From contig NZ_JAPKNI010000010.1 of assembly GCF_026343955.1 (NCBI RefSeq), forward strand, positions 62,001 through 126,000: DNA of 64,000 nucleotides, written 5' to 3'. The position numbers and the translations under genes are program-made. Below the pieces are notes generated by a model, which saw nothing but the letters and a program-made list of their open reading frames with translations, had not been told where the DNA came from and searched no databases. The stretch is from Kaistia defluvii. Its GTDB lineage: Bacteria > Pseudomonadota > Alphaproteobacteria > Rhizobiales > Kaistiaceae. How positions within the stretch are numbered: the first letter of the stretch is position 1; each line of letters opens with the position of its first letter. Below, piece by piece: positions 8,864 through 17,366 of the stretch.

Positions 8864-10333
8864 ATGACCCGACGTCTTACCGAGGGCGGGCTTTCCCGCC
8901 GAACCTTCTTGTCCACGACGGCTATCGGAGCCCTGGCGGCTGCCATGGTTCCCATCACCGCGTTCACGCCCGCCCTTGCGCTCGATCCGGGCTTGACGGC
9001 GGCCGAAGCCCGCCAGATCGCCATCGACGCCTATATTTACGGCTACTCGCTGGTGACGACCGACATCACCCGACTGCAAATGAGCAACGTGGCCAAGCCG
9101 GGAATGATGAGCGCGCCGCTCGGCTCGTTCTTCAATGTTCGTGGCTATCCGCCTGCGACGTATCGCGGCGTCTCGGCCACCAATGCCGACACGCTCTATT
9201 CGATGGCCTGGCTCGATCTGAAGGAGCCGCAGGTCTTCAGCCATCCTGAGATCAAGGACCGCTTCTTCAATTTCGAGCTGGTAGACCTCTGGATGGTGGT
9301 CAAGCATGCCGTGGGTACCAACACGACCGGCACCGCCGCCGCGACCTACCTCTTCACCGGCCCCGGTTGGAATGGCGACGTACCGGAGGGCATGATCCAC
9401 ATCGCCTATCCGACCCGCTATCTCGGTGTCCTCGGCCGCACCTATGCTCTCGACACGCCAGAAGATCTCGCCATCGTCCACAAGCTGCAGGACCAGTACA
9501 AGGTCGTGCCGCTTTCCGCCCACGGCAAGGACTTCACCTTCGTCGCCCCACCGGTCGCCGAGGTCGGCATCAAGATGGACGAGGCGCCGCAGAAGGTGAT
9601 CCTGGCCCTCGGCATTGATGGCTATTTCAACTGGATGACGCGACTGATCCCGGCGTCGGCGGTGGCGGCGCCTGAAGACGCGCCGATGATCGAGCGGATC
9701 GCGAAGATCGGCATCGTTCCCGGCCAGCCCTTCGACATGGCGAAGCTCCCCGCCGATATACAGGCGGCGCTGAAGGACGTGCCGCAGATCGTCACCAACA
9801 AGCTCAACGAGAACTGGGCCGATCTCGGCAAGGACGTGAGCGGCTGGCGCGTCACCTCGACCGGCGCCGTCTACGGCACGGACTACCTGACCCGCGCCAC
9901 CTGGGCCTCCAACGGCTGGCCGTCGCAGCAGCCCGAAGTCTCGGTCTACCCGACGACTTATGTCGACAGCACCGGCACCAAGCTTAACGGCAAGAACGGC
10001 TATACGCTCACCTTCAAGAAGGGCGAGATGCCGCCGGTGAACCCGATGGCGTTCTGGTCGATCACCATGTACCAGATCGACAATGGCCTCTGGTTCTATC
10101 CGAACCAGCTTAAACGCCTGACGCTCAGCACCCGCAACGCGTTCCAGTACAACGACGACGGCTCGCTGACGCTCTATTTCCAGAACGAGTCTCCGGGGGC
10201 GGACAAGGAATCGAACTGGCTGCCCGCGCCTGCGGCGCCCTTCGCCCTGACGATGCGGCTCTACTGGCCGAACAGGACGCCGCCCTCGATCCTCGATGGC
10301 TCCTGGGGGCCGCCGCCCGTCATCAGGCGCTGA
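8864..10333 (+). CDS. DUF1254/DUF1214 protein with Tat signal peptide
   Basis: A 489-residue exported protein. The N-terminus has a twin-arginine motif (SRRTFLS) and hydrophobic stretch (TTAIGALAAAMVPITAF). The mature part starts with the DUF1254 pattern (DAYIYGYSLVTTDITRLQM, NADTLYSMAWLDL). The last 110 residues are DUF1214 (NPMAFWSITMYQIDNGLWFY, DGSLTLYFQNESPG, APFALTMRLYWP). SD AAGGAAGG lies just upstream of the ATG. Members are annotated only as DUFs and no reaction is known to me. It is the first of three such genes in 8.4 kb, all flanked by AraC-type regulators. Confidence 0.9.
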   Translation: MTRRLTEGGLSRRTFLSTTAIGALAAAMVPITAFTPALALDPGLTAAEARQIAIDAYIYGYSLVTTDITRLQMSNVAKPGMMSAPLGSFFNVRGYPPATYRGVSATNADTLYSMAWLDLKEPQVFSHPEIKDRFFNFELVDLWMVVKHAVGTNTTGTAAATYLFTGPGWNGDVPEGMIHIAYPTRYLGVLGRTYALDTPEDLAIVHKLQDQYKVVPLSAHGKDFTFVAPPVAEVGIKMDEAPQKVILALGIDGYFNWMTRLIPASAVAAPEDAPMIERIAKIGIVPGQPFDMAKLPADIQAALKDVPQIVTNKLNENWADLGKDVSGWRVTSTGAVYGTDYLTRATWASNGWPSQQPEVSVYPTTYVDSTGTKLNGKNGYTLTFKKGEMPPVNPMAFWSITMYQIDNGLWFYPNQLKRLTLSTRNAFQYNDDGSLTLYFQNESPGADKESNWLPAPAAPFALTMRLYWPNRTPPSILDGSWGPPPVIRR

Positions 10334-10339
10334 TCGGAT

Positions 10340-10371
10340 GTCCCGGCGCCGGACGCGTCCGGCTCCGGGAC
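10340..10371 (+). terminator. Strong hairpin just after the DUF1254 gene
   Basis: Seven bases after the stop codon, GTCCCGG (10340-10346) pairs with CCGGGAC (10365-10371), and the inner GCCGGAC (10348-10354) pairs with GTCCGGC (10357-10363) around a two-base loop. There is no T-run, so it may be a 3'-end stabilising hairpin or a weak or Rho-assisted terminator. Confidence 0.5.
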
Positions 10372-10449
10372 GAAGCATGCGGGCGCGCTAACCGCTGCCT
10401 GCGAGGCAGCTACCGTTTGACCAGGTGGCCATGAGAGAGCTGTCGCTGT

Positions 10450-10832
10450 GACATCGACGTTCCCAGCTTCATCCCCATCGGCGAGAAACGGCATTCGCTG
10501 CCGAATTCTGGCGCGAGGTCCTGAGGGTTCTTGAGCCTGGCGGCCATGTCGTGGCGTTCTCTGGCACGCGAACCTATCACCGCATGGCAGTGGCAAGCGA
10601 CGACTCCGGCTTTGAAATCCGCGATCCATTGGCGTGAGGCCATGGCACGGGGGGAGCCAAATCCCACAGGCTCAGCAAGGCAATCGACGAGTCCCTCTAC
10701 CGTGCGGGGCTGGCTGGAAGCCCCAACACCAAGCGGCGGGTGCCCCGACGAAGCGGGGCTCTTTCTTCGCTGAGCGACGCATCGCAACGAAATCCGGGAT
10801 CGACGAAGCTCAGCCGCCGAATAAACGGATGA
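10450..10832 (+). pseudogene. Remnant of a phage-type DNA methylase gene
   Basis: Between the DUF1254 genes, one plus frame reads EFWREVLRVLEPGGHVVAFS then GTRTYHRMAVASDDSGFEIR DPLA, an internal part of the N4/N6 DNA methylases found in prophages. It then meets TGA (10635-10637) exactly where that family has a conserved Trp, so TGG to TGA is likely. The same frame continues with GAKSHRLSKAIDESLYRAG, also a family motif, and ends at 10830-10832. Just upstream, CDIDVPS is readable from 10447 in a shifted frame and could be the preceding motif, implying a second lesion. No catalytic DPPY motif is present. Recognition is by motif memory, not alignment. Confidence 0.75.
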
Positions 10833-10840
10833 GGCCTTGG

Positions 10841-12361
10841 TCAGCCTGCCGAGACAGGTTCGATCTCCCCGGGTCGCCAGGTCTTGTTGAACCACGTTTC
10901 AAGCGGTCCGTAGAGCCGGAGGATCATGAACCAGCCCTTGCCCGGGATCGTCTGCACCCAGTTGTTTTCGAAGCCGGCGGGAGCTTTGGGGCCGAAGTAG
11001 ACATCTACCGAGCCGTCCGCATTGACCTTAACATCCTTGTTCTGGCTACTCACACTTGGAAACTGTTGGTCGGTTTGCAGCATCGAACGCGTTTGGAGGT
11101 CGTAAGCGATGACCGACCAGAAATCCTTGACGGGAACATTCGGCGGCAGGTGCAGTTTGTAGGTCTTCGCGCCGTCGAACGGATTGCCATGCGAGTCGCG
11201 GGCTGCCCAAGGGTACTGCGAACCCTCGCCCACCATCTTCTCGGTCATCGCCGGTGTTACGCCGGTGGCGATGTAGTAGAAGAACAGTGCACCGTCCAGG
11301 TTTCTGACACCCGGCGCGATTTCGAAATTGTACCCGCCGAAGAACGGTAGGCGCCATGCGCTGTCTGGATAGAAGTACGCGTCTTTGCCGCGAATTTCAT
11401 AGGCTATGGTCCGCGCGGTGACGGCACCGATGTTTGCGGCATCCGTCAGGATCTGCTTCATCCGCTCGTCGGGATCAAACGGCTGACCTTTCACGATGCC
11501 GATCGATGCGAAAAGGCCCAATGTCGTCGGATCCGAGCCTTCACTCGGCTCTTCTTGCACCGCTTCGTTCAACAGGCTCCAGAAGGAGTAGTCAGCGGGC
11601 GCAACAAACGTCGCCGGAATTCCGGACGCATTGGCGAACTTCATCGGCGGCGGGTTCGCGGCATCGGCCAGTTGATAGACTTTAAGGTGCTGCTTGACCG
11701 ATTCGATGCCTGGTTTGGGCGAGCCGTCAACGAGGAAGGACCTGAACGGCATCCAGTTGCCGAAGGTGCTGGGGCGAACAACGAAGTAGCCCGACGGCAC
11801 GTCGCCCTTGTAGCCGGGCGGCAAGATCAGGTATTTCCCGCCCTGACCACGATCCGCGCCTGTAATGCCGACGTCGGCTACCCAGCGGTACCACATGTCG
11901 TCAATCAGTCCGAGCACCTTGGGCGGGATCTCGACCACCAGCGGCCCCTTGCTCGTGTCGAGCCAGACGAAACTGTAGACCGTATTGTCGTTCGCGGTCA
12001 GTTCCACGGTCTTGGAGTCAACGAGGCTCTCCCAGATCGTGTCGGTGTAATTGTCGGGACCAAACTTGCGCATCGAATTGCGCATCCCGATCTGGTTCAC
12101 GATCGGTAATCCCAGCAGGTAGGCCTGCAGGGCTCGGGATCGATCCAGATTGTCGTAGACCGTCTTGACAGTGTCGGGCATTGGGTAGCCATCCCGCAGG
12201 TGCAGTGTGCCGATGGACGTGTCAACCTTGTCCGGCGTCGCGACACCCTCCGCCATCGGTGTGGTCATCTTGTAAGTCTCGGCCGAAGCCGTCGCGACGA
12301 TAGTGCCGGCCAGCAGCAATGCCGTTGCGACTGCCGTGGTGAACTGGGCGGGGGTTTTCAT
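10841..12361 (-). CDS. DUF1254/DUF1214 protein with Sec signal peptide
   Basis: A 506-residue exported protein with a signal peptide (FTTAVATALLLAGTIVATAS, cleavage probably after ASA). The DUF1254 part includes RDGYPMPDTVKTVYDNLDRS, NTVYSFVWLDTSKGPLVVEI and MWYRWVADVGITGADRGQGG. The DUF1214 part includes VKDFWSVIAYDLQTRSML, DGSVDVYFGPKAP and GKGWFMILRLYGPLE. It is closest to the 15616 protein, sharing the SKGPLVVE and QTRSMLQT blocks, and more distant from the 8864 protein. Transcribed leftwards towards the methylase remnant. Function unknown. Confidence 0.9.
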   Translation of the reverse strand: MKTPAQFTTAVATALLLAGTIVATASAETYKMTTPMAEGVATPDKVDTSIGTLHLRDGYPMPDTVKTVYDNLDRSRALQAYLLGLPIVNQIGMRNSMRKFGPDNYTDTIWESLVDSKTVELTANDNTVYSFVWLDTSKGPLVVEIPPKVLGLIDDMWYRWVADVGITGADRGQGGKYLILPPGYKGDVPSGYFVVRPSTFGNWMPFRSFLVDGSPKPGIESVKQHLKVYQLADAANPPPMKFANASGIPATFVAPADYSFWSLLNEAVQEEPSEGSDPTTLGLFASIGIVKGQPFDPDERMKQILTDAANIGAVTARTIAYEIRGKDAYFYPDSAWRLPFFGGYNFEIAPGVRNLDGALFFYYIATGVTPAMTEKMVGEGSQYPWAARDSHGNPFDGAKTYKLHLPPNVPVKDFWSVIAYDLQTRSMLQTDQQFPSVSSQNKDVKVNADGSVDVYFGPKAPAGFENNWVQTIPGKGWFMILRLYGPLETWFNKTWRPGEIEPVSAG

Positions 12362-12661
12362 CCTGGCGTTCCTTGTTAGACCTTCGTCACTGCCGGCGAC
12401 GCCAATAAGCGAGGCCGAGAGAGCGCGGCGTCACGCGCCCCGTGGATGCAATCGAAAATTGCAGGTACCTTCCCGGCATCTCCCATATCCCGGATTGACA
12501 AGCCCGGATTTGATATAGGTCAAAATGGACGTTCCATTGGGGAAGGTATTGTATTGACGGTGTTGGAAATCAGGTCAACGAGTAGCAACGGTCACTTCTA
12601 GCTTACAGATGTACAGGGCGACAAGCTGCTTGTTCGGCCCAAAAACGCGCTCACGACTCTT
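12362..12661. other. Intergenic region upstream of the DUF1254 gene
   Basis: About 300 bp between the 10841-12361 gene and the DUF3489 remnant. It must carry the leftward promoter of the DUF1254 gene; AAGGAACGCCAGG before its ATG gives a plausible ribosome site. It is visibly more AT-rich around 12480-12600 than the flanking genes. I see no convincing gene, RNA or operator. Confidence 0.5.
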
Positions 12662-12719
12662 TCACAATCGCGTCAAAGCAGCAGCTTCCGCGCTCCGTCG
12701 CCTATGCCCCAGATCGTGC

Positions 12720-12957
12720 TTTGCGACTGTCATTCCCCCTACGCCGGTCCCAACATTGTCCTGGCCGCGCTTCCGAAAGGGGCCGGCGATGTACCCGCGC
12801 CGCGTGTGGCGCTGCAAACCTGTCGCCTGGCAGATTTCCGGGATGGACGCCCCGTCCTCACGGCCAACGAGTTCGAGGATTGCGTCTGCCTTGGTGGCCT
12901 TCTTCACCTTGGGCTCTTTCGGGGCCGGCCTCGCTGCCGGGGCGGGATGCGAGGCCG
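12720..12957 (-). pseudogene. Remnant of a DUF3489 family gene
   Basis: On the minus strand, PAPKEPKVKKATKADAILEL then VGREDGASIPEICQATGLQR HTRRGYIAG matches the short DUF3489 domain, a helix-turn-helix-like domain of small alphaproteobacterial proteins. The usual W-Q-x-H-T/S-V-R-G core is recognisable with substitutions (LQRHTRRG). After FRKRGQDNVG the reading drifts; the expected end (RRGNDSRKARSGA then stop) appears in another frame, so there is at least one frameshift. The left part abuts the stop of the AraC gene at 12958. Probably a decaying mobile-element passenger. Confidence 0.6.
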
Positions 12958-13968
12958 CTAGGCCTTCGACCGGAAATCGCTCGGCGCATGGCCCGCGGCC
13001 TTTCGGAAGGCACGGGCGAAATTGGCGGGAGACGAATATCCCATTTCCGCCGCGACGCGGGTGATCGACCCGTTGGTATGGCGTAGCAGTTCGATTGCGC
13101 GCTGGTACCGCATGGCGTTCGCGAGGCTGCGGAAATCGGCGCCGGCCCGATTCAGCTCGCGTTGCAGTGTCCGTACGCTCATGTCGATGGATTGAGCCGC
13201 ACTGTCGATGGATACGCTACCGGCGAGAACCTGGGCACGAATTTGCTCCAGGACAACGTCGAGCAAGTCTTGCGGCGCTCCACCCTGCCGATCTCGCTCC
13301 ACGTCTTCGATCGTCACCAGTTGCGAGAGGGGCTGCCGCGAACGGAAGGATAAATACCGACATTCGAAGACAATGCTCACGGTCGGTGCGTTGAAGTGGA
13401 CCGGGCAATTGAAGACGTCTTCGAGAGGATCTGCCTGGCGCGGCCTGCCGATATCCAGTTCGACCCGCAGGGGTTTCCAGTCTACTGGCAAATAGTTCCT
13501 GAACAAACTCAACAAAACGCCCGCCGCCGCACTGGCGACGATGTCGTAGCCGGGGCGTCCGGCCAGAGCAAACCGGTAGCTGTACCGCGCCTCATCGCCC
13601 ACGATGTCCAGCGACATCTTGTCGTTGGTGCTGTGATAGCGCAGCGCCGCAATCGCTCGCTCAATGGCATCGCCGAGGGTTTCGGCGCCGATGATGTGGC
13701 GTCCATAGCTGCCGTAGTTGGCGGCATCCATGAAGGGAGCCATCAGGCCCCCCAAATTTGCCTCCCCTGCCGCCCGTGCCACTGCATTGACGAATCCGAG
13801 CACGGCCGACTGCGGGATGAAGCAGTTCCGCCCCTCGGCAAGCTCGAGATCGAAGCCGGCGGCGCGATTGGCCTGCGCCAGCGCCTTCTCCCCAACTTCC
13901 CGGCGCACGAACGCCGGCATACCGTGCAGAACGTGACTGGAGATGACCGGTATCTCTGTCATGTCCAT
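12958..13968 (-). CDS. AraC-family transcriptional regulator (paralogue of the 7477 gene)
   Basis: A 336-residue regulator. The N-terminal ligand-binding-like domain contains ASAAAGVLLSLFRNYLPVDW and FNCPVHFNAPTVSIVFECRY. The C-terminal AraC DNA-binding domain contains SVRTLQRELNRAGADFRSLA, RVAAEMGYSSPANFARAF and a final HAPSDFR. It is divergent from the barrel-like protein gene beginning near 14126, with a short shared promoter region. With the regulator at 7477 it makes a pair of paralogues bracketing two DUF1254 genes, so the natural inference is that these regulators control the exported proteins here. Confidence 0.88.
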   Translation of the reverse strand: MDMTEIPVISSHVLHGMPAFVRREVGEKALAQANRAAGFDLELAEGRNCFIPQSAVLGFVNAVARAAGEANLGGLMAPFMDAANYGSYGRHIIGAETLGDAIERAIAALRYHSTNDKMSLDIVGDEARYSYRFALAGRPGYDIVASAAAGVLLSLFRNYLPVDWKPLRVELDIGRPRQADPLEDVFNCPVHFNAPTVSIVFECRYLSFRSRQPLSQLVTIEDVERDRQGGAPQDLLDVVLEQIRAQVLAGSVSIDSAAQSIDMSVRTLQRELNRAGADFRSLANAMRYQRAIELLRHTNGSITRVAAEMGYSSPANFARAFRKAAGHAPSDFRSKA

Positions 13969-14125
13969 TATTCCCCCGAAATACGCATGCGTGGCGCAAA
14001 ATGAGTGGTGACGGACGAGGCTAGCCGATTTGTATTATGGGTGTCCAAGGCCATCGGGAAGATTCTCCGACGGATGCGACAGGCTGAATATTGATGGGGA
14101 CGTGTCTACCGTGATTGTGAGGACG

Positions 14126-15073
14126 ATGCTCATAGCCCTCGATCGCCGATATGGACGATTGGATTCGCCTATCAACTGGGCTTCCTCTGCGGATGACGAA
14201 ACGTCCCAGAGGCCCGATCCGGTTTCTCCATCACTTTTTGACTATGCTAGTGTCCTGAAAAGGCGGATTCCGGCAAAACTGGCGCTCCTGGCGGCCCTGT
14301 CATGGCCCGGGGTGGCGATGGCCGAAAACGGGGCCGCCAACACCGAGGACCTCGCCAAGGCGGCGCAGAATCCCGTCGCCGACATGATCAGCGTGCCATT
14401 CCAGTTCAACACGAACTTCGGCTATGGCCCGTACGATGACACACAGGAAGTCATCAATATACAGCCGGTTATTCCGATCAATATTTCTCCGGATTGGAAC
14501 TTGATCACCCGGACTATTTTGCCGGTTATTTCCCAGCCTCAGTTGGAGCCGGATGGCGACCGGACGTTTGGCCTCGGCGACACGACGGTCAGCGCATTTC
14601 TTTCGCCAGCTCACTCCGGCAAGTTCATATGGGGCGTCGGGCCGGCCATCCTGCTGCCGACAGCCACGGACCATGACCTCGGATCGGGCAAGTGGGGCGC
14701 AGGTCCGTCTGCCGTTGGCCTTGTCATGGACGGGCCCTGGGTCTACGGCGCGCTGGTGAACAATATCTGGTCATTTGCCGGCGACACCAGCCGCAAGGAC
14801 GTCAACCAGATGACGCTGCAGCCGTTCGTCAACTACAACTTCAAGGACGGCTGGTATCTTTCCTCCTCCCCGGTCGTGACCGCGAACTGGATCGCCGACA
14901 GCGACAATCGTTGGACCCTGCCTGTCGGCGGGGCTTTCGGCCGTGTGTTCCGGATCGGAAAGCAGCCGGTCAATGCGCAGGTCGGGGCTTACTACAATGT
15001 GATTGCCCCCAACGATGCCGGCCCGCAGTGGCAGATCCGAGCGCAGTTGCAGTTCCTGTTTCCCAAAAAATAG
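14126..15073 (+). CDS. Outer-membrane beta-barrel-like protein (transporter/neuromedin-U type)
   Basis: About 315 residues from the ATG at 14126; a TTG at 14030 would add 32, and the signal peptide (RRIPAKLALLAALSWPGVAMA) begins well inside either version, so the start is unresolved. The mature part is a string of amphipathic strands typical of an outer-membrane barrel: VPFQFNTNFGYGPYDDTQ, ISPDWNLITRTILPVISQPQ, FIWGVGPAILLPTATDHDLG, WYLSSSPVVTANW. It ends in QWQIRAQLQFLFPKK. Proteins of this look are often annotated as transporters or neuromedin U and co-occur with DUF1254 genes. No substrate can be assigned. Confidence 0.72.
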   Translation: MLIALDRRYGRLDSPINWASSADDETSQRPDPVSPSLFDYASVLKRRIPAKLALLAALSWPGVAMAENGAANTEDLAKAAQNPVADMISVPFQFNTNFGYGPYDDTQEVINIQPVIPINISPDWNLITRTILPVISQPQLEPDGDRTFGLGDTTVSAFLSPAHSGKFIWGVGPAILLPTATDHDLGSGKWGAGPSAVGLVMDGPWVYGALVNNIWSFAGDTSRKDVNQMTLQPFVNYNFKDGWYLSSSPVVTANWIADSDNRWTLPVGGAFGRVFRIGKQPVNAQVGAYYNVIAPNDAGPQWQIRAQLQFLFPKK

Positions 15074-15172
15074 GTGAGAGCCCGGGTTTCCCTCGCTGAC
15101 GCGGTTGCCGTCGCGCCGATCTTTCGTCCTCTCCCTCGCATGCCAACTTGTATCTACTAGAGAGAAACTGTT

Positions 15173-15571
15173 GTGCTAAAGATGTTGAAGCTATCGATCC
15201 TGTCGGCAGGGCTTGCAGCCATGCTCGTTGCCCCGATGCTCGCGAGTACTCCGGCCTACGCCTATCGGTCTGGCGGGGCGGCCTGCGGACCGCGCGGTTG
15301 CGCGGCAGCCGGCTGTGGCCCGCGCGGATGCGCAGCCGGAGCGGCAAGGCCCGGCTATCGCGCTCCGGGCTACCGCCCGCGTGGCGTCGTTGTCGTCAAT
15401 CCGCATCGCTATTGGCGTCCCGGTGGGGCAATTGCCGCGGGAGCGGCGATCGGATTCATCGCCGGCGCCGCTGCGGTTTCGCTCGCCGGCACCCCGCCCA
15501 AGCCTGGTTACTGCTGGTACTACACAACGCCCAATCGGACGAGCGGCTTCTGGGATGTCTGCCCCCGATAA
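15173..15571 (+). CDS. Small secreted Cys/Gly/Arg-rich protein
   Basis: A 132-residue protein with a clear signal peptide (LSILSAGLAAMLVAPMLAS, then TPAYA). The mature N-terminus carries a tandem repeat, ACGPRGCA and GCGPRGCA, then a PGYRAPGYRPRG stretch, a hydrophobic Ala/Gly segment (GAIAAGAAIGFIAGAAAVSL) that could lie in a membrane, and a terminal region with two more cysteines (GYCWYY, WDVCPR). Similar short glycine-rich membrane proteins of unknown role are common in Rhizobiales. It lies 45 bp before the next DUF1254 gene on the same strand and may be co-transcribed. Confidence 0.75.
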   Translation: MLKMLKLSILSAGLAAMLVAPMLASTPAYAYRSGGAACGPRGCAAAGCGPRGCAAGAARPGYRAPGYRPRGVVVVNPHRYWRPGGAIAAGAAIGFIAGAAAVSLAGTPPKPGYCWYYTTPNRTSGFWDVCPR

Positions 15572-15615
15572 CTTCAATCGGCCGCCCGAAGGACTGCAGG
15601 AAAGGACCAAGTCCC

Positions 15616-17238
15616 GTGAAACGCTATCTGAATTTGGCCGGTGCCACCTTGGCCACCGCGCTTGCCCTGACTTCCACGACAGCCCTCGCACAGGTCGCCC
15701 CGGAGATCGTCCGTAGCCTCGGCGCCCCCGACACCGCCGAGACACGAGCCGGAACGCTGGAGTTCAAGGACGGCGTCCCGACCGCCGAGACGGCCAGCAA
15801 GATCTACGACACCCTCGACTTCACCCGGGCGCTCAATGCCTACAACAACAGCTATCGCGGCGCCTCGGCCCTCGCGATCGTCAAGGGCTTTGAAGAGATT
15901 GGCGCCAAGCCCGGCGACGTCGTCATCTTCTCCAAGTTGATGGACTCGACGTCGCTGTTCCTGACGGCCAATGCCGACACGGTTTACTATCTGGCCGGGC
16001 TCGACCTGAGCAAGGGACCCGTGGTCGTCGAGCAGCCGTCCGATGCCGTCGGCACGATCAACGACATGTGGTTCTCGTGGATCATCGACGTTGGCGGGCC
16101 CGGTCCTGACCGTGGGCTCGGCGGCAAGTATCTGATCGTCGGGCCTGACTATGACGGCCCGCTGCCCGAGGGGGGCTATTTCGTCGCCCATTCGAAGACG
16201 AACTTCGCGCTCTATGCCTCTCGCGCCTATCTGGTCAACAACGACCCTCAGCCGGCTATCGACAACGTCAAGAAGAACCTGAAGATCTATCCCTACAAGC
16301 CGGGTTCGTACGGAACGAGCATTGCCCAGGCGCTGGAAGGCACGGTCAGCCTCGCCGGCGAACCGAAGGTTCCCGAGACGAAGTTCATCGAAGGAAGTGA
16401 TCTCTCCTTCAACACGATCCCGCCAAGCGACTTTGGCTTCTTCGAGTTGCTCAACGAGAACGTCCAGAACGAGCCAGCCACCAGCTATGACGTCGAACTG
16501 GCCGGCCAGTTTGCTGCCATCGGGATCGTACACGGCAAGAAGTTTGCGCCGGACGAGCGGATGAAGAAGATCCTGACGGACGCCGCCATGGTCGGCCAGG
16601 CGACCGGCCGGGCGCTCAACTGGCGCTATGCGATACAGCATCCGGATTGGGCCTATTATGAAGGCTCGCAGTGGGGCAGCATGCTGTGGCAGGGCGGCGC
16701 CTATTTCGAAACCCCGCCGCCGAACTTCAAGGACGGCAAGTTCGAGCCGCTGGATCCGACCGGCGCCCGTACGCTCGATTCCCGCACAGCCTTCTACTAC
16801 GGCTACACGCTGGACTCGCCCGGCATGATCATGCGCATTCCGGAAGTGGGTTCGCAGTATCTGATGAGCTTCCTGGATCCCTCGGGAACGCCGTTCGATG
16901 GCTCCAAGACCTATTCGGTAACCCTGCCCAAGGGCATCCCTGCCAAGGCGTTCTGGTCCTTCACGCTCTATGACAACCAGACGCGCTCCATGCTGCAGAC
17001 GCCGCAGAAATATCCGCGCGCCGGCAGCCAGAGCTATCCCTCGCCTGCGGCGGAGGCCGCGCCCGATGGTTCGACCACCGTCTATTTCGGCCCAACACAG
17101 CCGGAAGGCGTGGCCCGGGGCAACTGGATCCAGACCGATCCGAGCAAGGGTTGGTTCACGATCCTGCGCCTCTACAGCCCGTTGCCATCGTTCTTCGACA
17201 AGAGCTGGCGGCTTAGCGAGATTACCGAGGTGAAGTAA
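15616..17238 (+). CDS. DUF1254/DUF1214 protein with Sec signal peptide
   Basis: 540 residues from the GTG at 15616, with AGGAAAGGA just upstream; the signal peptide is KRYLNLAGATLATALALTSTTALA. The frame is open much further upstream, but that part overlaps the secreted protein gene and has no coding character. DUF1254 blocks: YDTLDFTRALNAYNNSYRGA, NADTVYYLAGLDLSKGPVVV and MWFSWIIDVGGPGPDRGLGG. DUF1214 blocks: KAFWSFTLYDNQTRSMLQT, DGSTTVYFGPTQP and KGWFTILRLYSPL. It is the closer relative of the 10841 protein. Function unknown. Confidence 0.9.
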   Translation: MKRYLNLAGATLATALALTSTTALAQVAPEIVRSLGAPDTAETRAGTLEFKDGVPTAETASKIYDTLDFTRALNAYNNSYRGASALAIVKGFEEIGAKPGDVVIFSKLMDSTSLFLTANADTVYYLAGLDLSKGPVVVEQPSDAVGTINDMWFSWIIDVGGPGPDRGLGGKYLIVGPDYDGPLPEGGYFVAHSKTNFALYASRAYLVNNDPQPAIDNVKKNLKIYPYKPGSYGTSIAQALEGTVSLAGEPKVPETKFIEGSDLSFNTIPPSDFGFFELLNENVQNEPATSYDVELAGQFAAIGIVHGKKFAPDERMKKILTDAAMVGQATGRALNWRYAIQHPDWAYYEGSQWGSMLWQGGAYFETPPPNFKDGKFEPLDPTGARTLDSRTAFYYGYTLDSPGMIMRIPEVGSQYLMSFLDPSGTPFDGSKTYSVTLPKGIPAKAFWSFTLYDNQTRSMLQTPQKYPRAGSQSYPSPAAEAAPDGSTTVYFGPTQPEGVARGNWIQTDPSKGWFTILRLYSPLPSFFDKSWRLSEITEVK

Positions 17239-17242
17239 TCCG

Positions 17243-17278
17243 GATGTCGGCCTTCGACCAGAAACGGAGGCCGACATC
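17243..17278 (+). terminator. Inverted repeat after the third DUF1254 gene
   Basis: GATGTCGGCCT (17243-17253) is followed 14 bases later by its exact complement AGGCCGACATC (17268-17278), five bases after the stop codon. It would form a strong stem in the mRNA. There is no T-run, so termination is only a possibility. Confidence 0.45.
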
Positions 17279-17366
17279 ATCGATCCTGAAAGCTCTGTTG
17301 CTGGAATGCGCGAGTGAACGACGTCACACCTGTACCGGCGGTCAGAGGCTTGGGCGCCTTAGGGCG

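Noticed and set aside
12490-12530. TTGACA followed by TATAGG on the plus strand as a promoter
   Set aside because: The spacing is about 13 bp and no plus-strand gene follows closely; not a credible sigma-70 promoter.
15148-15615. N-terminal extension of the third DUF1254 gene
   Set aside because: The signal peptide and ribosome site place the start at GTG 15616; the extension overlaps the secreted Cys-rich protein gene and looks random.
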